From positions 88,051-152,050 of the forward strand of contig NMRA01000128.1 in assembly GCA_002633005.1 (NCBI GenBank): a DNA stretch of 64,000 nucleotides, written 5' to 3'. Both the position numbers and the translations under genes were made by a program. This document shows, piece after piece, positions 12,299-22,325 of this stretch; position 1 is the stretch's first letter; every line of letters begins with the position of its first letter. This stretch comes from Phoronis australis. Lineage: Eukaryota > Phoronida > Phoronidae. The notes beneath the pieces are model-generated. The model searched no databases, was not told where the DNA came from, and saw only the letters and a program-made list of their open reading frames with translations.

Positions 12299-12465
12299 GC
12301 AATTGACCTATCGGCAGGATTTTGACTGACGGCTTAACTGACCAATCAGAACACAGCATTCTTAACACACCTTCGTCTGCATTTCCAAGCTGCCATTTTA
12401 CCCAACAAACAACACTTTGTCGGTGACTTTTCACGAGGGGGCGGAGCTTGCGATAGGACAATTGA
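12299..12465. mobile_element. Short MITE with 'CAATTGACCTATCG' ends, copy 1
   Basis: 167-bp element bounded by CAATTGACCTATCGGC and CGATAGGACAATTG, an imperfect inverted repeat. The second copy is in opposite orientation at 34611-34798 and shares 'GGGGGCGGAGCTTGCGATAG', the 'GTTTGTTGGGTAAAATGGC' region and 'GCTGTGTTCTGA'-like words. It is non-coding. Confidence 0.75.
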
Positions 12466-12788
12466 CACAGTGCAACTTGTCATGGTGCGAGGTGCTCCAC
12501 TTCAGTCATATTGACACAACATTATCGCAAACTGGATCAGCACGGAACTCAATTACACAATGACAGTCTACGCATGTTCGGTACAAGAATGAGGAACAAA
12601 ACAATGTGATCACCATATATGCGCTACTGCGTAAGCGCACTAAAAGATGATCCCTTCCGTCTTGCCCGATTTCATGTTTAAACGTATAATTGACACCAGT
12701 GCAATTGATCCAGCGCAACTCGCTCTGCCTCTCAAACCGATGACAAAAACAGCCATCGCATTGTTAATTTGCTCCCTGTCAGTCCTGT

Positions 12789-12789
<1 letters not shown>

Positions 12790-12826
<37 letters not shown>
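12790..12826. repeat. (CA)n microsatellite
   Basis: About 18 uninterrupted CA dinucleotides between GTTAA and TTGAACTTG. Confidence 0.97.
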
Positions 12827-12829
<3 letters not shown>

Positions 12830-13906
12830 AACTTGATTTGCGTGTCACCTGCTTCATGTCAAGAGCACCTCATGTAAATCCAGGTTTGGGTTGGCCAGTC
12901 TACGCATTGCATTCAACAAACAGGAAATTTTTGTCAAGTACATGACGCTAAATTACCATAAAACAAAGGAGAAATGGGAAGCTCAGGCAACATAAACTAT
13001 TTGTAGATGAACAGAATTGCAAAAGGAACATATTAACTATACACATAAGAAAAATAAGACTATGTTTGGAGTCATAGTGATTATTACCCGAAACCGAAAT
13101 AAAGAGTAAAATCATAAGACTTGAAACTATGGTAACAGACAGTGACTGGAGAAACAGTTAATAAGAGTTGTTTGTGAGATACTACTAGTCTATGCCATGC
13201 ATGACAATTAGTGACGTCCTTGACCAGCCTTGGACAATCAGTACTGATTGAAGAACTACTGCAGTGATGAGAAGAAGGGATGGTTACCATGGAAACACTT
13301 ACAGGCTTGTGTCCTTCCTTGGCAGACTACTCGTGGCAGTTAATAATTGGAGACAAGTTAATGACAGCATAATAACCAACAAGTAAGCACAATTAACAGG
13401 AAATCAGATTCAACTCGAGCATTAGATAATTATGTATAACATAAAAGAATATTATATATTAAGAAGATTACTAAAAATCAAAAAATGGACAGTTAATAGA
13501 AGGTATTTCATACTCTTACAAGCATTGATTAACTCTATCCCCCCTACCCCCCTCCCCCGTCACAATTTTTTGTCAAAATAGGAACATTTAACAGCCGGGT
13601 ATTGGTACTTTCCAGCAGTGTGAACAGTTTAATCCACTTTGGCAGAACTATCGGTAGCGTCCACATTATACAGTTTTATAACGCAATCACTAAAACCCAT
13701 CTATGCAAGGCTCCTGGATCTAATCCTTTTACTCAGAATCGAAGTCGAAACTATTTTTAACATTTTCCTTACCACTTATTTGGTTACCACTAAAGACATT
13801 ACTCTGTGCTGGAGTATTATATGGTTAAACTGGATAACTACTATTTTGTACTTGATGCCACCTCAGCATTAAAGCTACACGTTTGAGTATGAACTTGAAA
13901 TGCTGA

Positions 13907-13952
13907 GTTTATTTATTCATTTATTTATTTATTTACTTATTTATTTATTATT
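13907..13952. repeat. (TTTA)n microsatellite
   Basis: About 11 TTTA tetranucleotides with two point interruptions (TTCA, CTTA). Confidence 0.95.
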
Positions 13953-14828
13953 ATGAGGATATCCCCAGCAGTTAACACTGCTTTCCATGAGCCTGAGATT
14001 TTACTCAAAATCTTGAATTTTTATATGAGTTTTTAGCTTGAATCAAGGGGTCATCAATTGCGAATTTGGACTACACAAAGGTTTGTGAAATCCAACACAT
14101 TCTAATGCAAAGTAATGGATAATTATCTTGAGTTAGCGTCAAAAGTAAAGGGAAATGCCAAATGCATTTTTAATGCTATTTCAAGCAAAGATTAGATCGC
14201 AGGACCTGGTATGAAACCCATCTAGCAAGTATGTAAGCCCAAGTAAAAGGATGAATGCGGATGTTTAACTTTTCGTGTCATGCCATGCAGCTTTTTATGG
14301 GTCCTCTTACACATGACTAGAATGAGGTATTACGGGAAATATGAACAGAACAAACATTGCGTAACTATGATACTCAGCCATGCTTGACTTAACACCCACC
14401 TGCAAAATTTGCACTTCTAAATGCCTTTACTCGGATTAACCCCACGGTACCCCAATTTAAAAGCCTAAGTGTCTTGTGTCGTGCCAATTTTGACTACAAA
14501 AGTGTAGGAAATGAACTTAACCTTGAGAATCGAACAAATTTCAGTAGCATCTTGATGCTATGTTTAATGCTACGTTATATACAATTCTTACACACAAGTC
14601 TGATGTGTTTTCCTGAGGCGACCGTTCTGTTTAACATTCAACCCCTGATTTTTGAGTTTCCAATTTTAGTGCCTTAATATGGGTTAGTACAGAACATTTT
14701 CATAAGTTTTATTATTCATCATGACTTCATACACATGTAAGAGGAGCCACAAATATTAAAACGTCAACATCCAACCAACAGCGTTCATTTTACTGATGAG
14801 GGTCAATTGGAGACTTTCAAATAGCAAC

Positions 14829-15050
14829 ATGGTGATCACGTTGTCACGTGGGACTGGATACTAGTGGCCTCTAGAGGATGTGCAAGCACTTTCATTTTTG
14901 TTTATAACGCATCACGGCTGTAAAAGGGCCTTGTTATGAAGTCTGAGATATTTCCCATTCCACTCACTTGGAAAAAAGAAGTACCTCTTGGAACAGCAAG
15001 GTGGTGATAACAGTCACCAGCCCCACATGATCAACCTTAACAGCTAACTG
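14829..15050. repeat. Dispersed repeat, copy 2 (partner 5161-5400)
   Basis: Matches 5161-5400 as described there, with GGATACTAGTGGCCTCTAGA as the best-preserved word. The 3' part corresponds to the GTGATAACAGTCACCAGCC stretch. Confidence 0.5.
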
Positions 15051-16058
15051 CTCATTGACCTTGAGCTGTGAGCTGGCTTACGTGAAAGATAGGCAATGCC
15101 TCGAGTAATGTGACAATGGATCACCACGAATTTTAAAGACATTATGGCACAGTTACATTAATCCGCCAATGGGCCGAAAACTAACCCTGCTATACTGAAG
15201 AACACAGACATTCTTTATTCGTAAAGCATTATATTTTGATATATTCCGGTCCCCCACCCCTCAAGTTTACTTTTGCTGAACTCACTACATGAGTTTCATG
15301 ATAACATTGAATATTCACATCAAAATGTCAAGTGACGCCAATGAATACTCATTTAAGGTGAAAGCAGATGGATAGAACTGAAACAAAATGTCACACCATG
15401 GTTACAAGTAGTTAATTAATGTGAAGAGCCATTAGCTTACCTGGATACCCCAGTGTATAAGAGAAAGTAAATGGCGTAGGAATTACCCCTGCGTTAAAGG
15501 CCCTTCAACTTTGGTAAAACATAGCTATTTTCTGATACTGAGGTGACATGTTGAACTCTGCAGTATCACTACATGGCGATAGAGCATTTTGTGTGCAAAT
15601 GTGCAGACCCATTTATAGTTTACACAAAACATAGAGTCCTTTAATTCTTTGCCATCGCAAAGCAGTTGAATCACCGATGTTTGATGAAATTTACAAAATT
15701 CGTAACAAGATGGACATGTGCTTGACTCAGGACTTTTGGCTTACCTGTGTGGAAAATATTAATGAAAGTATTAAATCAAAAAGGAAGCCAACGCACTCGA
15801 CCACAAATAGAGACAACACATTTGGTGACAAATTGCTCTCAAAAACTAAAACAAATTTATGCCATCTAAGTGAAAAAATACCCAAAATAATGGATGTCCA
15901 AAGCAGTATAATGTACATTGCTTCAGTATTTTGACAATATTTCTCGCAGGCAAACTACATTGAAAATACAACTGCATTTAATGCTCACGAAGTTTATGAC
16001 TATCTTTAGTCAAGGTCACAAATATTATGGCAAATGGTTTCGAAGCCGTGAAAGAACA

Positions 16059-16761
16059 GACCTCAACTCTATTTCAAATATCGAAAGAACTATGCTTTGT
16101 TTTTGTTAACCATTAAACGGATATATTTTCTGAAAGGAGAAAGATCAAGGATTCTAAAAATATTACTGTCACATGACCATGTCATTAAGTCAAAATTTCA
16201 TGTGCAAGAAAGGTACATTCATAGAAAAATAACCCCCCAGCTGATTTTACTAAAACTTTAGTTTTTATTTGAAAACTTAACGATATGTCTCACAAACACC
16301 GTTAGGACTATGCTTTACATTGCATAGTTTTCGGGTACCGAGCGATATACGAATAAGACCGCTGATTTTTTTACAAAATTACCTTGTGTTTTCCGAGTTA
16401 ATTTGGCATAAAACCCGAACTATGTGAATGATTTTTTAAAAAAATTACCTTGTGTTTTCTGAGTTAATTTGGCATAAAACCCGAACTAAGTGAATAATTA
16501 AAAGCCGCTAACAGCGTTTTTGAGACATAATGCAAAGCTTTCTCGTAAAAAAGTTTTAGTAAAATCCGCTGTGAGGCTATTTTCCTATGAATGTACCTTT
16601 CACGCACATCAAAATTTGACTTAAAAAGCAAGGTTATGTGACAGTAATAAAGGCAGCCAGAAGCATATTTTTTGAATCCTTGATCTTTTGCCTTTCAGAA
16701 AATTTAAACTTTTAATGGTTGACAAAGCATATTTTTTGATACCTGAATTAGAGTTGAGGTC
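16059..16761. mobile_element. Fold-back element, ~210-bp inverted arms
   Basis: The left arm (about 16059-16265) and right arm (about 16545-16761) are reverse complements with moderate divergence. Paired words are GACCTCAACTC / GAGTTGAGGTC, ATGCTTTGT / ACAAAGCAT, AGATCAAGGATTC / GAATCCTTGATCT and AAGGTACATTCATAG / CTATGAATGTACCTT. The centre carries a 66-bp tandem duplication. The motif ATCAAGGATTC plus A/T run is shared with the fold-back at 23645-24118. The right arm stops 134 bp from a PLC-beta exon (16895). There is no recognisable transposase. Confidence 0.75.
16375..16500. repeat. 66-bp tandem duplication inside fold-back element
   Basis: Units 16375-16440 and 16441-16500 share AAAATTACCTTGTGTTTTC, GAGTTAATTTGGCATAAAAC and CCGAACTA(T/A)GTGAAT, with a few substitutions. 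Confidence 0.85.
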
Positions 16762-16894
16762 ATTCATTAAGATCCTCGATAACATTAAAACGTCTGTGAT
16801 CAGGTGTTTGATGAAACTTTCAAAACCAGATTTGCACAAAATCGAAACTGAGAAAATGGGCGTACAATGATATTGAATCCTTCATTTCCTTTAC

Positions 16895-16972
16895 CTTCTG
16901 CATATCCTTCCAGTAGAGGATGTGTCCTTTTGGATCCACCTTGAGAGTAACTGGCACTCCTTGGGCAGCATC
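16895..16972 (-). CDS. Phospholipase C-beta, PH-domain exon (first one seen)
   Basis: Minus-strand exon of 78 bp (26 codons). The acceptor is tgttgttacag before GATGCTGCC, and the donor is CAGAAG followed by gtaaagga. It encodes DAAQGVP then VTLKVDPKGHILYWKDMQK. This is the start of the PLC-beta PH domain (family pattern 'VTLRVDPxGxxLYWxDQNK'), with the conserved Asp-Pro and Trp. It continues in phase 0 into the exon at 6873-6941. The preceding exon should carry the initiator Met and a short '...KGxKFxKWDE' segment. I searched the minus strand to 64 kb by eye and found no convincing candidate, so the 5' exon is either far upstream, outside the window or lost at a gap. Confidence 0.95.
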
Positions 16973-18163
16973 CTGTAACAACAAAATATCCCATAATTCA
17001 CTTAATTAAGGATTGGCAGAAAAGTCGCAGAAAAACAACACCCATGTTCATGTCAATGGTAAGTGTGAGTGCATTTCATGGTTTACATAGTTGCCAATAT
17101 TCGAAAACAATAAAAAAAGAAAATTTGATGCTGAGGCCCCAATGTCCTGGATGAGTTGGCAGCTGTGTTTATACTGAAAGAAAACAAAGTGCAAGTGAAG
17201 TTAAAGAATGACATAGTGACCTACTCAGGTTAGAATGGTGCACTGGCAGCCAAAAGGTTCCAGCTTCAAACCCGTTATTCATTAGAAAAAATACAACCAG
17301 AGTGCCGACCATGAATGTACCAGATTCCCATGCTTGTTTTTTTAAGAAGGCTGTAACACCTGACGTTGGCCAGAGAAATGACTGACAGAAATGTGGTGCC
17401 AATGTACATAGGCTTAAGTTAAGTATAAATAAACCAATAAATTTCAGGAATGATTAAGTGTTCACTACATCCTGACTCCCATAAAATTAGGAAGACAAAA
17501 GAAAATGCTCATTATGGGAATTTAATGGTCTTAAAGTTGTTGTACAAGAAATCCTGGGATGAGTCTTCTTAACCCTACACAAAGGCGAGATTAAACCAAA
17601 CTGGGTTTAACAGAAGTTCAGGTTTGATGGTGAGACACACCTTGTCACTAGATGGTGGTAGGGTAGTGGCCGAACAATGTCCTGCATTCCTGTATGCATT
17701 TACTGCAATCATGGCAAATTGTATTTCTTCCCTATCAACTCTACCTGTATTGATCTGATGATTACAATTTTGTGGTCTTACAACATGAAATAATTGTATG
17801 TAAAATGTTTCCAATTGAAGATATTTGCCGCATCATACACTAGGCACAGGGAGCACTTTGTCCGTCGAGTCAAAGTCTGGACAGGATATACCAGATAGGA
17901 TTCGAAAAATCTACATAGCAGAAATGCTAATGTGGAATCTTGCAAATTTCAGGACAAAGCAACTGCTAAAATTTCCCCCATTATGAATCTTCGTGGGCTT
18001 CTAATATTGTTGTGAATGTCCACGATTTAAATAAAATCATATTGAGTCTGCTGGCTATTAACCCAAATGGTTACTTTACTTGATGTGAGAGTGTGATTAA
18101 TGTTCACTATCAATTGCTCCACAGGAAACTTTATCATTTTCTAAATCAGCTCTTCATAATAAT
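16973..18163. other. Non-coding, upstream of the PLC-beta PH exon
   Basis: Presumed PLC-beta intron 1. Apart from a trace of the 7.7-kb repeat near 17983, nothing was recognised. A good plus-strand donor (CAATG|gtaagt, near 17058) has no convincing exon before it. Confidence 0.4.
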
Positions 18164-18303
18164 AGTCCGGTCCCTTAGCAGCCAAAAACCCCAAAACATT
18201 TAAGCACCAAATTTGGTACACAGATTCTTTGGGACACGCTGAATCTCATGGGGGTCGGTTGCCCGAAATTTGAGGTCAAGGTCAAGGTCAAATCAAGGTC
18301 AAA
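18164..18303 (+). repeat. AGGTCA-rich dispersed repeat, copy 1
   Basis: Starts AGTCCGGTCCCTTAGCAGCC, continues with AAGCACCAAATTTGGTACAC and CTCATGGGGGTCGGTTGCCC. It ends in head-to-tail AGGTCA half-sites at 18273, 18279 and 18285, with a fourth (TCAAGGTCA) ending at 18301. It is cut by the N at 18304. Other copies: 19336-19493 (+), 22891-23021 (-), 23187-23260 (-). Confidence 0.9.
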
Positions 18304-18304
18304 N

Positions 18305-18702
18305 CAGTCCGAAATGGGGACTCAACTAAGGTCCCTGAGTCTTTTTGCGTATTTGTGTTTTTGTGGACTCACAGATGAAATATTTTTCTATCAATTCATC
18401 TTTATTATGATCTCTTTGATTAATGACGTTTTCTAATGATATCACTAATAACTGAGCCCAGATTTCATTGAAAATAAATAGGGAGCCAGTCCTTAAATTG
18501 GGGGTGTTGCATGAAAAGATCCCTAATTATTTTCGACAATTTTGACAATTCAATGTAGAGTTCACTCTCGATTTGTATCAAAGTCAAAAGTTGACGTAGT
18601 AATGGTACTAAATCAATACAAGAAAGGGCAATCGATGTTTTCACGAGTCCAAAAATACGCAGACAATTTAGAGAACCCTATTTGGGACTGTTTCATGCAA
18701 CT
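18305..18702. mobile_element. MITE with 'GTTGCATGAAACAGTCCC' ends, copy 2 (inverted, truncated at a gap)
   Basis: Reverse-complement copy of 11784-12171. It has GGGACTGTTTCATGCAAC at its right end, and the internal words 'GGGTGTTGCATGAAAAGATCCC' (cf. GGGATCTTTTCATGCAACAC) and 'GACTCAACTAAGGTCCCT'. The left end begins at the N, so the terminal bases are missing. Confidence 0.75.
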
Positions 18703-18805
18703 GGGCACTGGCCCCCTAGCATTCCCACTCAATATCTTCATTCCTCTCCCATTTCACGAAAGCACCAAAATTGTTTTATACTAAATACATTTCATCTGCT
18801 TACAG

Positions 18806-18937
18806 GAAGTTGGAGAATCCATTCTACTCACGTTACAACAAGCGCTCGGGGATGCCTTTACTAGTGACGTAAAACAGGCATGGGCAAACATTTACGGTGT
18901 CATCGCAAGAACCATGGCCGTTGGAATGGCAACTTAA
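18806..18937 (+). CDS. Globin, last exon (neuroglobin/cytoglobin-like)
   Basis: The acceptor ...tttcatctgcttacag is followed by an open frame of 43 codons and TAA (18935-18937). It encodes EVGESILLTLQQALGDAFTS, then DVKQAWANIYGVIARTM and AVGMAT. This matches the end of helix G and helix H of intracellular globins ('VGESLLxxLxxxLGxxFTxxxxxAWxxxYGxxxxxM'), closest to the neuroglobin, cytoglobin and invertebrate neuroglobin-like group. The exon begins just before VGES, at the classical conserved globin intron position G7.0, in phase 0. Haem-ligand residues (proximal His F8, distal His E7) belong to upstream exons, which I could not find on the plus strand. They may lie beyond the adjoining N gap or far upstream. 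A single-exon relic cannot be excluded, but the intact frame, stop and splice acceptor argue for a live gene. No clear AATAAA was seen in the next 200 bases. Confidence 0.88.
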   Translation, partial: EVGESILLTLQQALGDAFTSDVKQAWANIYGVIARTMAVGMAT

Positions 18938-19335
18938 AAATCTCACTCACGAACATTGCGCACAGTACAGTCTTCGCCTGCTTATAGAACTTGACATTTC
19001 ACGATTGAGAGCTGTTGTCCTGGTTTAAGTAATTTCATTTATTGTTTTTAACTTGTTTTATTGTAAAGAAAATCGACCACATGAAGACAGTACGGGGTAT
19101 TGAAATTTCATTGGGGACCAACTTCTTCTCTAGCTCATCGTATTCTAGTCCAGTTTCCTTATGAAATCAACTTTCAAGTAATTCATGAAGTATTAGTTAA
19201 AGTTTTATATCGCCTTGTTTATCTAACTTACTTGATCTTTTAGTCTAAAAATCGGTCTCGTAATATTCATTACCAAGACAAGAATCCATTTCCGTTACCA
19301 ACTAAAGTCATAAGCAATGCACCAGTTTCGACTTT
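18938..19335. other. Presumed 3' UTR / flank of the globin gene
   Basis: AT-rich, no ORF, no canonical AATAAA close to the stop. Nothing else recognised. Confidence 0.4.
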
Positions 19336-19493
19336 AGTCCGGTCCCTTAGCAGCCAAAAACCCCAAAACATTTACACCCAGGATTAAAGCACCAAATTTG
19401 GTACACAGATACTTTGGGACACGCTGAATCTCATGGGGGTCGGTTGCCCGAAATTTGAGGTCAAGGTCAAGGTCAAATCAAGGTCAAAGGTCA
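19336..19493 (+). repeat. AGGTCA-rich dispersed repeat, copy 2 (best copy)
   Basis: Same start (AGTCCGGTCCCTTAGCAGCC) and core as copy 1. It contains five AGGTCA half-sites in 36 bp: 19458, 19464, 19470 (three contiguous, DR0), 19481 (as TCAAGGTCA) and 19488. The last two form a perfect DR1 (AGGTCA-A-AGGTCA). These match known nuclear-receptor recognition sequences (ERR/SF-1 extended half-site; RXR/HNF4/COUP-TF DR1). Confidence 0.9.
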
Positions 19494-20080
19494 TGTGGGT
19501 AATTTTTTTGAAATGGCTTCAGACGAAATATCTGTTTCATTACTGTTTCAGGTGATAAGCAAGAGGCTTTATTTTGATTTAAAATTAATGTTAATAAGTT
19601 GTACAAATAAGTTAAAAGTAAAAAAGTAATTTTCCTGACACTTACGATGGTAATTATCCTAATTAATATAGCATATACATTTTCAATGAAAAATAAGTCT
19701 AATTGTTTTCTCTGGCTGAGAAAAACTGTTAAACTAGTATGAATATGCATTAAATCAACTCTAAAATGTTTTACCTTTAACAGAAATTCATTTTTAAATG
19801 TTTTTGTTACAATATTTATGGTTAATTATGTAACAAATTGTCTCCGAAATTAAAAGGATATCGGACATCTTGCTAAATTTTCAAAGAACAATTGCTGAAA
19901 CTTTTATCATCATTTTTAATTTGATCATAGCTGAAGGTAACTTTGTTAATTAATGTGTTTATATTTTAGTTTGAACTTGATTGTCACATAAACTAAACCA
20001 ATTAAAGTAATTTAGGTCATTCATGGTTTCCTGTAGAATGAAATAAAAAATCAGGTTTTACAGCACACATCACGAATTTT
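19494..20080. other. AT-rich non-coding
   Basis: No feature recognised. Very AT-rich with scattered TTAATTA words. Confidence 0.5.
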
Positions 20081-20230
20081 TGTCCGACCGGTCGGAAATT
20101 GGTCGACGACCGGCCGTCTAGCTGACCAGCAGCCGACCAACAATGGTCTGCTAGAAGCCGTCTGCTGATTCGCCTCTGCGGTCGGCACTTGGGTCGGCAA
20201 AGTGGTCGCCTAGAATAGACGACCGATTAT
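20081..20230. repeat. Locally GC-rich block of GGTCGG / CGACC words
   Basis: A 150-bp island inside AT-rich sequence in which GGTCGG, GTCGG, CGACC and CCGACC recur about a dozen times in both orientations, including TCCGACCGGTCGGA. It is irregular rather than a clean tandem array. No ORF or known element was identified. Confidence 0.6.
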
Positions 20231-21455
20231 GCGTGTCCTGGGTCGGCAATTACCATTTTACGACTTAGCGGGTGAGCTTTGGCCAAACAAACATTTAACC
20301 ATTTGCTGTTCGTTCACCAGTGGCCTCTCCGGTCTTGACATCGGTTTATCAACTTTTGTTCACCTTGAAAGGTGGTAAAATCGAATCAACCTACAAATAC
20401 GAAATGCGTGAAATTGCACCAACGTAAACTTTATGTTGAATTGCTGACGGCGTTGTAAAATCAAAAGTAAAATGATGTCGTGGAAACATAATTTCGCACT
20501 CTAGATGTGAAACTTTTCATACAATATGCATAAAACGTATCAACAACCACGGAATTTGAAATGTGTCAGTAAATTTGCATACAGTTCCAGGGCCATAGGA
20601 AGCGGGGCAAGGGGGGGGGGGGCGAGGGGCACGGGCCCCCTCAAAAATTTTCAGGCGTCTGGGTTAAACCGTGGCAACCCACATAGGCGTGGTGCCAGGA
20701 ACAGTCGAGAGAATAAAGACTGCGAAAAACGGATAAAAGAGAAAATTCAAGAGAATTTTTAACAAATCTGCATCAGTGCACGGTTTACCTTTTGAGAACA
20801 CTGGCCAGGACACTGTCGTTAGGGTCTTAGCTTTTGCAGCACAGATCGTCTAAACGCAAGAGAGAATTTGTAAAGCGAAGCTTTTGCAGAGCGTACTAAT
20901 TTAATGGATGTTTAGATTCAATCTGTCAAATTTTGCGAATGCAAAACTATATTTTTCTAGAGGCCCCTCTCTGGTAAGGGATAACGGAGACATCTTTCGC
21001 TTTATTTTTTTTTCTCGAAACTGTATATCACTTGAGAAAAATTGATGACCTGACAGATAACATCAATTGCTGCGCATTTCCTGATATTTGAAAATATAGA
21101 TATTTTCATGTTTAGGGGCCTCGCTTTTGAAGGAGGCCATTGACGACATGCAAGTGGCCATCTTTTTGTGTTTTTATTAAGAAATTCTAACGGGGCCGCC
21201 CACGGTGAAAGGGCCAATGTTGGAATCGATTACCTCCATTTTCCTGGGTTTTTTTTTTTGTAAAATCGTGCTTTCATGGTGGAGGAGGTCACTCCCTGCA
21301 TCGATTTGGGACCACACGAGGGTGAAATGAACTGTCACGTTTTTCCAAGCTTATCGATGTTTAGCCTTTCATCTCCTTAAAAGGTGTCCCATTTCAGATG
21401 GTACCCTCTCTCGGTGGAGCAGTTCGGGGGAAATGTCCCTTTGTATACATGTATA
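20231..21455. other. Non-coding with a G-rich repeat tail
   Basis: Contains the 12-base G-run near 20611 followed by GGCGAGGGGCACGGGCCCCC, which resembles the G/C-rich 'GGCACGGGCCCCC' terminal words common in invertebrate repeats. It also has T-runs (about 21003 and 21249). A 78-codon plus ORF here is repeat-derived. No gene supported. Confidence 0.4.
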
Positions 21456-21522
21456 TCTGCGCGTGCACGACAGGTGTACACAGGCACTGTGTCTGCGCGT
21501 GCACGACAGGTGTACACAATCA
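21456..21522. repeat. 36-bp tandem duplication
   Basis: TCTGCGCGTGCACGACAGGT followed by GTACACA occurs at 21456 and again at 21492, separated by GGCACTGTG. Confidence 0.9.
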
Positions 21523-21719
21523 GTTATGGTTGATAAAATTTATTAAAAATGATTCTTTAAAATAGATTAATTTCGATTATTTCTAAGAATGGTATGCCAT
21601 GTTATAAGATGTTGATAAGAATTAATATTAACGAAAGGTGTAATATAAGATCTANTTGGTGTTTTGATCAGTTTAAGGCTTTGCAGCCAGCAATTCTAGT
21701 ACGGGTAGTGGTTAAAGCT

Positions 21720-22325
21720 GGAAAGAACGCGTGGGAGCTCTTTGCCAGAAGCGTGTTTGACCAGCTTGGGTACGATTTGTGTGTAGCTCTACCAGTTTCA
21801 TGCCTTAACAGGGTCGGACACAACATCCCAGTTCTATGGAAAAGGAAAGAAAACAGCATGGAAGACATGGAAAGCTAACCCTGATGCTACTCAGGCATTC
21901 TCATGCCGGCAATTTTAATTCCTTTCAGCAACTCACCATCGACAGTCAGGAGTTCAAACCAAATGACATTTACATGTCTCGTTTATCATCGAAAAGCCAA
22001 AACCAGCCAGGTCAATACTTTACAAAAGGAGCTTTCCCCAAAAAGTTCAGATCATGCCAAATTTATCGCTTACCCAATCTCCACTGATAAAGAATGTTAA
22101 CAAATGCTTGTATCAAGCTGGCAGAGGGGTCCAGAGGGGTTTGGATGGCAGAGAGACACAGACCAACAATGGACACCAGGCTGGACAGACATGCCTGAAG
22201 TCTCCAAAGCTGGTAAGCTGCTCATTAAGTGTGGTTGCAATAGCTTACAACTATGCGGCAAGTGATGTGGATGTGATTCCTTAGCATGCACAACCCTTAT
22301 CAAATGCCAGGGAACATGTCAGTGA
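21720..22325 (+). pseudogene. Decayed ORF of the repetitive 'HALTGxDTTS ... GKGKKTAW' family
   Basis: Fragments of one protein appear in order across shifting plus-strand frames: FDQLGYDLCVALPV (about 21756), FHALTGSDTTSQFYGKGKKT (from 21796), AWKTWKANPDATQAF, CLVYHRKAKTSQVNTLQKEL (from about 21975) and FGWQRDTDQQWTPGWTDMPE (from 22140) leading to KAGKLLIKCGC. From memory this module, ending in a Cys-rich tail, occurs in many uncharacterised multi-copy genes of cnidarians, sponges and deuterostomes and behaves like a mobile or expanded family. Here it is broken by at least three frameshifts, the first a missing base just before FHALTG. An in-frame TGA interrupts the Cys-rich end. The usual Cys in 'TGCDTTS' is Ser. 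The function of the family is unknown to me. Confidence 0.75.

Larger units (their letters stand above)
6942..16894 (-). other. PLC-beta intron (10 kb), repeat-rich
   Basis: Large intron between two PLC-beta exons. It contains a dispersed repeat (7700-7870), the CTCF-motif array (9183-10850), two MITEs (11784-12171 and 12299-12465), the (CA)n and (TTTA)n tracts, one copy of the 5.2-kb repeat and the 16.1-16.8 kb fold-back element. The many ORFs of 60-126 codons lie in these repeats or in AT-rich DNA. None shows a known domain. Confidence 0.6.

Noticed and set aside
12640-12877. ORFs across the (CA)n tract
   Set aside because: Simple-repeat artefact (poly Thr-His / Val-Cys).
17019-17058. Plus-strand exon candidate (strong gtaagt donor) as an upstream globin exon
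   Set aside because: The frame before it (QKSRRKTTPMFMSM) has no globin residues and lacks a credible acceptor.
18720-18780. Minus-strand frame reading GAFVKWERNEDIEWEC as the missing PLC-beta first exon
   Set aside because: It resembles the expected 'KFVKW' but has a stop six codons upstream, no acceptor or ATG in place and no GT donor. It lies next to the MITE end.
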